NCBI GenBank assembly: GCA_030613915.1
Contig: JAUWKY010000102.1
Location: 1-7,677, forward strand
Source of the DNA: Syntrophobacterales bacterium
GTDB taxonomy: Bacteria; Desulfobacterota; Syntrophobacteria; BM002
Length of the DNA: 7,677 bases
Direction: 5' to 3'
Each line of letters starts with the position of its first letter. Position 1 is the first letter of the stretch. The notes beneath the pieces are model-generated. The model saw nothing but the letters and a program-made list of their open reading frames with translations, searched no databases and was not told where the DNA came from. The position numbers and the translations under genes were made by a program. Of this stretch, positions 1 to 4,399 are shown piece after piece.

Positions 1-306
1 GAGTCGTTGCCGCACCTCCTCTGCCGATATTCCCTCGATAGCAATTCTTTTGGCCCGAGATGTAGCACCTGAGGCAATACTCATTTGACTCCTGGCAACC
101 TTGAGTTTCTTGGCCAGAAATTTGAGCAAGTGTTTGTTGGCCGCCCCTGCCACCGGAGCTGCGGTTATGCGTATCTTGAGGGCATCTCCATGGGGACCCA
201 GCACCTCATCCCGAGAGGCCCGGGGTTGCACCTGCACCTTGAGGACTGCCCCGTGATCTCTATCGCGCACGTATGTAGACACTGCTGACTCTGGTTGGTT
301 TCTCAT
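1..306 (-). CDS. yggU: YggU / DUF167 family protein, 3' end cut by window edge
   Basis: The minus-strand frame starts at ATG 306-304 and stays open for 102 codons to the left edge. The family is usually about 95-105 residues long, so only a few residues are probably missing. Family hallmarks are visible: VQVQPRASRDEVLGPHGDAL at 25-43 region, RITAAPVAGAANKHLLKFLA around 46-65, and SGATSRAKRIAIEG at 79-92. These match the conserved 'PGASR / APPVDGKAN / SGxTSRxK' pattern of DUF167. The biochemical role is unknown; E. coli YggU is a small alpha/beta protein. The start codon overlaps the panC stop as ATGA and has no clear Shine-Dalgarno sequence before it, so translation is probably coupled to panC. 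In many bacteria yggU lies close to yggT, as it does here. The family call is firm and no function is claimed. Confidence 0.9.
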   Translation of the reverse strand, partial: MRNQPESAVSTYVRDRDHGAVLKVQVQPRASRDEVLGPHGDALKIRITAAPVAGAANKHLLKFLAKKLKVARSQMSIASGATSRAKRIAIEGISAEEVRQRL

Positions 307-1172
307 GGGCTAGAGAGGCAAGGTAAAGATGGTGACAACCGCATATTATCGATCAATCTGGCCTGGCCAACGAAGACAGCCATGGCCATCACCGCCTTGG
401 GCGTCACCTCATCAATATCTGTCATGGTCTCTTCGTCCACCACCTGCACGTACTGAATGCGAGTGTGCGGCTCGGCCTCAATCATCTCTTTGGCCCTGGC
501 CACCAAGACATCCACCCGTCGTTCACCTTCGGTGACCATGTTGCGAGCAGCCAGAAGAGCGCGTGATAGGGAAAGAGCCGAGCTGCGCTCCTCTTCTGAG
601 AGGTATTTGTTCCGGCTACTCATGGCCAGGCCGTCCGGTTCACGCACAATGGGGTGAGCGACAATCTCCACCCCAAGATTCAAATCTTTGCTAAGTCTCT
701 TGATCACAACCAGCTGTTGAAAGTCCTTCTCTCCGAGAACGGCCAGATGGGGACGAATCGCGCCAAACAGCTTGGTGACAACCAATGCCACGCCTGAAAA
801 ATGGCCTGTCCGATACAAGCCGCAGAGATTCTGGCTAAGATGTTCCACCTGCACCCGCGTCTGGAATCCGGACGGGTACATCTCTTCAACTTCCGGAGCA
901 AAGATCGCCTGTACCCCGAGATCACGGCAGAGCTTAAGATCCTGTTCCAAATCGCGGGGATACTGGTCAAGATCCTCGCCCGGGCTAAACTGGGTTGGGT
1001 TAACAAATATGCTCACCACCACCTCATCGGCCCGCCGCAAGGCCTCCTCCATGAGGGCCAGATGTCCCCGGTGCAAGTAACCCATGGTGGGTACGAAGCC
1101 GACAATCTGGCCTTTCCGGTACCGTTCTTCTCGCCATTTGCTCATCTCATCGTTTGTACGCAGCACTTCCAT
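303..1172 (-). CDS. panC: Pantothenate synthetase (pantoate--beta-alanine ligase)
   Basis: PanC condenses pantoate with beta-alanine at the cost of ATP, through a pantoyl-adenylate, in the last step of pantothenate (vitamin B5/CoA precursor) synthesis in the cytoplasm. With the start chosen here it is 289 residues, typical for the family. Visible motifs are the nucleotide-binding GYLHRGH (HxGH at 34-37), FVNPTQF at 56-62, GEKDFQQ at 147-153, and REPDGLAMSSRN at 177-188, whose MSSRN is the KMSKS-like loop. The frame is open further upstream to a TTG at 1226, but that site lacks a ribosome binding site. ATG 1172 follows AGAGGAG with 9 bases between and gives the usual N-terminus. The gene lies downstream of divIVA, with yggU overlapping its stop. 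No panB or panD is visible nearby, so the pathway is split. The last 12 or so residues (SPSLPCLSSP end) look like an unconserved tail. Confidence 0.97.
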   Translation of the reverse strand: MEVLRTNDEMSKWREERYRKGQIVGFVPTMGYLHRGHLALMEEALRRADEVVVSIFVNPTQFSPGEDLDQYPRDLEQDLKLCRDLGVQAIFAPEVEEMYPSGFQTRVQVEHLSQNLCGLYRTGHFSGVALVVTKLFGAIRPHLAVLGEKDFQQLVVIKRLSKDLNLGVEIVAHPIVREPDGLAMSSRNKYLSEEERSSALSLSRALLAARNMVTEGERRVDVLVARAKEMIEAEPHTRIQYVQVVDEETMTDIDEVTPKAVMAMAVFVGQARLIDNMRLSPSLPCLSSP

Positions 1173-1181
1173 ATCACCTAA

Positions 1182-1188
1182 CTCCTCT
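1182..1188 (-). promoter_or_regulatory. Ribosome binding site that sets the panC start
   Basis: On the minus strand AGAGGAG lies 9 bases before ATG 1172. It decides the panC start in favour of this ATG over the in-frame TTG at 1226, which would add 18 non-conserved residues. Confidence 0.75.
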
Positions 1189-1246
1189 GTGATAAAACCA
1201 GCCTTTTGTGCTGATGAGTTGGGCAAAGCCTTAGCATCAAACAGAC

Positions 1247-1262
1247 CGTCTCGTTAGAGACG
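1247..1262. other. Small perfect hairpin between divIVA and panC
   Basis: CGTCTC-GTTA-GAGACG is a perfect 6-bp inverted repeat with a 4-base loop. It lies in the 146-base gap between the divIVA stop and the panC start. Read on the minus strand it has no T-run after it, so it is not a convincing intrinsic terminator. It may be an RNA processing or stability element, or chance. Confidence 0.35.
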
Positions 1263-1318
1263 AATGGGTAGGACAAACAGATCTGGTTGGATAGATGAAA
1301 GTGATACAAAGAGCTCTT

Positions 1319-1819
1319 CTAGGGTTTGGTGAAGAATCTCAGCTTGCTTTCCAGGTCTTCCACCTCTGCTTCTTCTTCTTTCTGCATATCCAGCATTTTC
1401 TGATAGGTTTCTATGGTGGCGCGTATTTTCAGCTCGAACTGAGTCCGCTGCCTCTTGAGTTCGGTTATGTCTTCATGAATCTGGGCTAAACGGTTATGCG
1501 CATTGTTCAGGATACGCTCTGCTTTGACCTCAGCCTCTGAAACCAGAAGCTTTGCCTCCTTCTGAGCGTTGGCCTTCATCTGTTCCACAGTTTTCTGCGC
1601 ACTAATGAGCGTGTTTTTCAGGGTTTGTTCTCGCCCCTGGTGTTCGCCGAGTTGGCGTTCCTTGTCTTCTAGTTCCCGCCTGAGCTCGTCGATTTGTTTG
1701 AGATATGCACTCATCTGATCAGCAACCTTTTGCAGGAACGACTCCACCTCCTTGGCATCCAAGCCGCGGAACCGGATGGGGAACTGCTTCTGCTGAATCT
1801 CAAGAGGGCTCAGTAGCAT
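1319..1819 (-). CDS. divIVA: DivIVA-family coiled-coil protein
   Basis: This is a 166-residue protein of DivIVA type, a cytoplasmic scaffold that binds curved membrane at poles and septa and recruits division, growth or polarity proteins. The N-terminal lipid-binding module is clear: LSPLEIQQKQFPIRFRGLD (3-21) then AKEVESFLQKVADQ. F17-R18-G19 fall at the same positions as the membrane-inserting F17/R18 of Bacillus subtilis DivIVA. The rest is a long coiled coil: about 36-66, then an ISAQKTVEQMKANAQKEAK segment (72-90) and an AEVKAERILNNA segment, both typical of the family, and a charged helix to the end. The start ATG has AGGAG 6 bases upstream. It lies 52 bases after yggT, probably in the same transcript. 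In Gram-negative cells the role is less well known than in Firmicutes and Actinobacteria, and the clients cannot be read from sequence. Confidence 0.92.
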   Translation of the reverse strand: MLLSPLEIQQKQFPIRFRGLDAKEVESFLQKVADQMSAYLKQIDELRRELEDKERQLGEHQGREQTLKNTLISAQKTVEQMKANAQKEAKLLVSEAEVKAERILNNAHNRLAQIHEDITELKRQRTQFELKIRATIETYQKMLDMQKEEEAEVEDLESKLRFFTKP

Positions 1820-1871
1820 TGGGTTCTCCTGTTCTTTTGCTGTTTAAAGCATCCTCCACTCATGCTTCTGG

Positions 1872-2174
1872 TTAGTGGACGAATTGCCTGGCCAGATCAT
1901 GTAGTGAAGCGACCAGGAATCTCTGCAAAAATATGATGACCAGAATTACCACTATAGGCGAAAAATCTATACCGCCGAAAGAAAGGGGCAGCCGGCGTCT
2001 TATCGCCAATAGAACGGGATCGGTGATATTGTAAAGAAAACGGACAATAGGGTTGTACGGATCCGGGTTAACCCAGGATATAACCGCCCTAGCGATAATG
2101 ATCCACATGTAGAGATTGAGCACAAGGTAAAGGATGCTGGCAAGTGCATCCAACAGATTGCCCAGTACGAACAT
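1872..2174 (-). CDS. yggT: YggT family integral membrane protein
   Basis: This is a 100-residue protein with two hydrophobic helices (about 5-34 and 70-91). They flank the family signature: RAVISWVNPDPYNPIVRFLY (29-48) followed by NITDPVLLAIRRRLP, then GGIDFSPIVVILVI (67-80). YggT/YlmG proteins sit in the inner membrane. Members in plants and cyanobacteria affect nucleoid or plastid organisation, the E. coli protein has been linked to osmotic tolerance, and the molecular activity is unknown. The start at ATG 2174 has AAGGA about 7 bases upstream. A second ATG at 2178 is in another frame. The gene is the first of the left minus-strand cluster and is read from the divergent promoter region shared with proC. 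Confidence 0.93.
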   Translation of the reverse strand: MFVLGNLLDALASILYLVLNLYMWIIIARAVISWVNPDPYNPIVRFLYNITDPVLLAIRRRLPLSFGGIDFSPIVVILVIIFLQRFLVASLHDLARQFVH

Positions 2175-2213
2175 TCATGCTTCCTTTCTATCTTGCTCTT
2201 TTGCACAGGCCAC

Positions 2214-2240
2214 ATTATCTTGATTTATGGAGAGTGTCAA
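2214..2240 (-). promoter_or_regulatory. Sigma70-type promoter for yggT-divIVA-panC-yggU
   Basis: On the minus strand TTGACA (2240-2235) is followed after 15 bases by GATAAT (2219-2214). The -35 is perfect and the -10 matches 5 of 6; the spacer is short. Transcription would start near 2207 and leave a leader of about 33 bases before the yggT ATG. Confidence 0.55.
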
Positions 2241-2300
2241 GAAAAATCCCTTATTTTCAAGAAGATAAAGGATATACCTCTTTTCAAATATTCACTTGCA

Positions 2301-2329
2301 TTGACATTTTTTCAACCTTTCTCGATAAT
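2301..2329 (+). promoter_or_regulatory. Consensus sigma70-type promoter for proC
   Basis: TTGACA (2301-2306), a 17-base spacer, then GATAAT (2324-2329): a perfect -35, optimal spacing and a 5-of-6 -10. The predicted start near 2336 gives a leader of about 158 bases before the proC ATG, which is long for a simple biosynthetic gene. Confidence 0.65.
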
Positions 2330-2348
2330 GGCCAACGTGTCTTGTTTT

Positions 2349-2368
2349 TGGTCACTTTTATGTGACCA
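2349..2368. promoter_or_regulatory. Operator-like inverted repeat downstream of the proC promoter
   Basis: TGGTCAC-TTTTAT-GTGACCA is a perfect 7-bp inverted repeat with a 6-base centre. It begins about 13 bases past the predicted transcription start of the proC promoter, where a repressor would block elongation. The half-site order (TCAC...GTGA) is opposite to that of CRP (GTGA...TCAC). It could instead act as an RNA hairpin in the leader. No regulator is identified. Confidence 0.45.
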
Positions 2369-2400
2369 TTCGTCATTGGCCACTGAGTACTGACTTTCAC

Positions 2401-2428
2401 TTAAGTACATAGCAATTTTCGTGCTTAA
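2401..2428 (+). other. Stem-loop in the presumed proC leader
   Basis: TTAAGTAC (2401-2408) and GTGCTTAA (2421-2428) pair over 8 positions with one G-U wobble around a 12-base loop. It is AU-rich and has no T-run after it, so it is not a terminator. It may be chance in an AT-rich stretch. Confidence 0.3.
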
Positions 2429-2432
2429 AACT

Positions 2433-2461
2433 TTGATAATCCTTTTACCTGTTGAAATACT
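2433..2461 (+). promoter_or_regulatory. Possible second, proximal proC promoter
   Basis: TTGATA (2433-2438), 17 bases, then AATACT (2456-2461): 5 of 6 and 4 of 6 matches to the -35 and -10 consensus. It would start a short leader of about 27 bases. It is weaker than the candidate at 2301-2329, and matches of this quality are expected by chance in AT-rich DNA. Confidence 0.3.
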
Positions 2462-2481
2462 ACTGTAACCACTTGCTGAAT

Positions 2482-2488
2482 GAGGGAG
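2482..2488 (+). promoter_or_regulatory. Ribosome binding site that sets the proC start
   Basis: GAGGGAG lies 6 bases before ATG 2495. An in-frame ATG at 2480 overlaps this site and has no ribosome binding site of its own, so 2495 is preferred. Confidence 0.65.
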
Positions 2489-2494
2489 ACTGTT

Positions 2495-3310
2495 ATGGTT
2501 GCCTCCAAGACAATAGGATTTATCGGCGGGGGAAATATGGGTGAGGCCCTTATCAAGGGGCTGTTGAAATCAGGCAGTTTTGATGCCAGCCATATCAGGG
2601 TCAGTGACATCAGCCAGGATCGGCTCCACCACCTCCGGGACACATATCAGGTATCTATCTTTGCTGACAACGGAGAACTGGCTGGAGGCTCCGATGTGAT
2701 CGTCCTTGCAGTGAAACCCCAACAAGTGGGAGATGTGCTTGCCGAAACACATGCGAGCCTTGAACACCTGCCCTTGCTTATTTCCATTGCTGCTGGCGTA
2801 CCGATTGCTTCTCTTGAACAGGGGCTTGCCAAGCCGGTACCCGTGGTTAGGGTTATGCCCAATACCCCGGCGCTCGTTCTGACCGGCGTGTCTGCCATTG
2901 CCGGCGGCACCCATACCGATTCTGAACACTTGGCAGTGGCTAGAGCACTGTTCGAGGCAGTTGGTGTGGTCGTGGAAGTTGATGAGACTCATATGGATGC
3001 AGTCACCGGCCTGAGCGGTAGCGGCCCTGCCTATGTTTATTTATTCGTGGAGGCTCTCATAGATGCTGGGGTTTTGATGGGCCTATCCCGCCCGGTGGCG
3101 CGGGACTTAGCAGTGCAAACCACCTTGGGTGCGGCGAAACTGTTAGCAGAGAGTGGAGAACATCCCGGTGCTCTCAAGGATCAGATCACCTCTCCGGGCG
3201 GTACAACCATCCATGGTTTGGCCATCTTGGAAAGTGGAGGAATGCGTGGCATGCTTATGGACGCTGTGGAGGCTGCTACCAGGCGATCAGAGGAACTAGG
3301 GAAGAAATGA
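2495..3310 (+). CDS. proC: Pyrroline-5-carboxylate reductase
   Basis: ProC reduces 1-pyrroline-5-carboxylate to L-proline with NAD(P)H, the last step of proline synthesis, in the cytoplasm. It has 271 residues, the normal size. The N-terminal Rossmann fold opens with IGFIGGGNMGEAL (7-19). AVKPQ is at 72-76, RVMPNTP at 119-125 and GSGPAYVY at 175-182. The C-terminal dimerisation and substrate domain carries the ProC signature ITSPGGTTIHGLAILESGG at 231-249. The start at 2495 is chosen over ATG 2480 because of GAGGGAG 6 bases upstream and the usual short N-terminus. It is the only protein gene on the plus strand. In many genomes proC, yggT and divIVA are co-oriented, often with yggS; here proC is divergent from yggT and no yggS is seen. 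It ends against a hairpin and a palindromic repeat. Confidence 0.97.
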   Translation: MVASKTIGFIGGGNMGEALIKGLLKSGSFDASHIRVSDISQDRLHHLRDTYQVSIFADNGELAGGSDVIVLAVKPQQVGDVLAETHASLEHLPLLISIAAGVPIASLEQGLAKPVPVVRVMPNTPALVLTGVSAIAGGTHTDSEHLAVARALFEAVGVVVEVDETHMDAVTGLSGSGPAYVYLFVEALIDAGVLMGLSRPVARDLAVQTTLGAAKLLAESGEHPGALKDQITSPGGTTIHGLAILESGGMRGMLMDAVEAATRRSEELGKK

Positions 3311-3312
3311 GA

Positions 3313-3341
3313 ACAGGCTCCTCTCTTCGATTGGAGCCTGT
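3313..3341 (+). terminator. Hairpin directly after proC, possible terminator
   Basis: ACAGGCTCC (3313-3321) and GGAGCCTGT (3333-3341) form a perfect 9-bp stem with an 11-base loop, starting 3 bases after the proC stop. The stem is strong, but the bases after it (CAAATCCG) lack the T-run of a classical intrinsic terminator. It may instead be a 3'-end stability hairpin. Confidence 0.5.
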
Positions 3342-3342
3342 C

Positions 3343-3494
3343 AAATCCGAAATTCGAAGCACGAAACAAATTAGAAATTCGAATTTTCCAATTTCCCAAA
3401 CAATACCATCTTATTAAGGCATTTAATGTTTTGGTCATTTGGATTTCTGGAATTGGAGAATTGTTTCGGATTTCGATATTCGGATTTCGGATTT
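3343..3494. repeat. Long imperfect palindromic intergenic repeat between convergent genes
   Basis: The left arm (about 3343-3399) begins AAATCCGAAATTCGAAGCAC. The reverse complement of the right arm (about 3441-3494) begins AAATCCGAAATCCGAATATC and goes on to match in a broken way (CGAAAC, TCCAATT). The result is an interrupted palindrome of about 152 bases made of CGAAATTC/CGGATTT words, with an AT-rich centre. It carries no reading frame of note. It fills most of the space between the ends of proC and nadC. The right arm runs into ATTTTTCTTC on the plus strand, so it may help terminate transcription. Similar word sets occur between genes in many environmental genomes, as far as I recall. 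Whether it is dispersed in this genome cannot be seen here. Confidence 0.6.
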
Positions 3495-3541
3495 TTCTTC
3501 ACTGCTTGCGAAGGAGAGACGATTTCAGCAACGGGTTAAGG

Positions 3542-4396
3542 TCAACTAATATCACTCTTTGGGGCCGGTTCAATCTCCATGCTCATATCAACGGCCCGGG
3601 CTGAATGAGTCAGGGCGCCAACCGATATCAGATCGACTCCCGTAGCAGCCACTTCCCGGACATTGTCCAGGGTGATTCCGCCCGAAGCCTCAAGAGGGAC
3701 CTTTCCCCCAGTCCGCCGCACAGCCTCTGCCATGGTTGCCAGATCCATATTGTCCAACATTATGGTGTCAGCGCCAGCAGCTATGGCTTCGGCTAGTTGA
3801 TCCAGGGTTTCCACCTCCACCTCGACCCTCAGAGATTTCGGCTTGCAGGTCCGTGCTGCCTTCAGGGCCTGCTGAATAGATCCTGCCGCCGCAATGTGGT
3901 TGTCTTTGATAAGGACTCCATCGTAGAGCCCAAAGCGGTGGTTGTAGCCACCCCCGTCTCGAACTGCAGCTTTCTCTAACAAACGATATCCGGGGGTGGT
4001 TTTGCGGGTATCTAGGATGCGGGCGGGAGTCCCGGCCACTTTGTCCACGAAGGCCCGGGTGAGTGTTGCGATACCTGATAGTCTTTGCAGGAAGTTCAGG
4101 GCCGTCCGCTCGGCCGTAAGCATGGCGGCCAGATTGCCTGTTACCCTCAATAGCGCCTCCCCAACTATTGCCTGGTTGCCGTCTTGTAAGGGTAGGGTAA
4201 CATCCAGGGAGGGCTCAACTGTCAAAAAGATCTGTCTGGCTACGGTGGAGCCAGACAGAACCAGTGGCTCCCTGGCAACAATACGTCCCCTACCCTCAGC
4301 ACCAGGTGACACTGTGCAAGCAGTGGTGATATCACCACTGCCTATGTCCTCGGCCAGTGCTCTGCTGATCAATGTTTCCACTTCATCAGATAACAA
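3542..4396 (-). CDS. nadC: Nicotinate-nucleotide pyrophosphorylase (carboxylating), quinolinate phosphoribosyltransferase
   Basis: NadC converts quinolinate and PRPP to nicotinate mononucleotide with loss of CO2, in de novo NAD synthesis in the cytoplasm. It has 284 residues, the normal size. Family motifs in order: ALAEDIGSGDITT (13-25), LTAERTALNFLQRLSGIAT (93-111), ILDTRKTTPGYR (127-138), GGGYNHRFGLYDG (148-160), IKDNH (163-167), EVEVE (192-196), MLDNM (213-217), EASGGI (236-241) and SVGALTHS (258-265). These include the Arg, His, Lys, Glu and Asp residues that hold quinolinate and PRPP. The start must lie after the in-frame valS stop. TTG 4396 gives the full conserved N-terminus, while GTG at codon 6 is the nearest alternative. 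G-rich valS codons just upstream (GGTGGGGGA) may serve as ribosome binding site. It is cotranscribed with valS. No nadA or nadB is seen nearby. Confidence 0.97.
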   Translation of the reverse strand: MLSDEVETLISRALAEDIGSGDITTACTVSPGAEGRGRIVAREPLVLSGSTVARQIFLTVEPSLDVTLPLQDGNQAIVGEALLRVTGNLAAMLTAERTALNFLQRLSGIATLTRAFVDKVAGTPARILDTRKTTPGYRLLEKAAVRDGGGYNHRFGLYDGVLIKDNHIAAAGSIQQALKAARTCKPKSLRVEVEVETLDQLAEAIAAGADTIMLDNMDLATMAEAVRRTGGKVPLEASGGITLDNVREVAATGVDLISVGALTHSARAVDMSMEIEPAPKSDIS

Positions 4397-4399
4397 GCC

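Larger units (their letters stand above)
2175..2494. other. AT-rich divergent intergenic region between yggT and proC
   Basis: These 320 bases contain no supportable gene. Short open frames exist on both strands but lack family features and good ribosome binding sites. The region is visibly richer in A and T than its flanks. It holds outward-facing promoter candidates for yggT and proC, a perfect 7-bp inverted repeat with a 6-base centre, and a second stem-loop in the presumed proC leader. The stretch from about 2362 to 2394 (GTGACCATTCGTCATTGG and onward) resembles low-complexity 'GTCATT' intergenic words seen in many environmental genomes. That last remark is from memory. Confidence 0.8.

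Noticed and set aside
1173..1226. N-terminal 18-residue extension of PanC from TTG 1226
   Set aside because: There is no ribosome binding site before the TTG, the residues are not like PanC, and ATG 1172 has AGAGGAG at 9 bases.
1847..1867. AAGCAT/ATGCTT hairpin between yggT and divIVA
   Set aside because: A 6-bp AT-rich stem with a 9-base loop and no T-run; too weak to call a terminator.
2000..2215. 71-codon minus-strand frame starting upstream of yggT
   Set aside because: It overlaps yggT in another frame and gives no membrane pattern or family match; the yggT frame is clearly the coding one.
2193..2393. Small plus-strand frames in the yggT-proC gap
   Set aside because: They overlap the promoter and operator-like sites, lack ribosome binding sites, and encode nothing recognisable.
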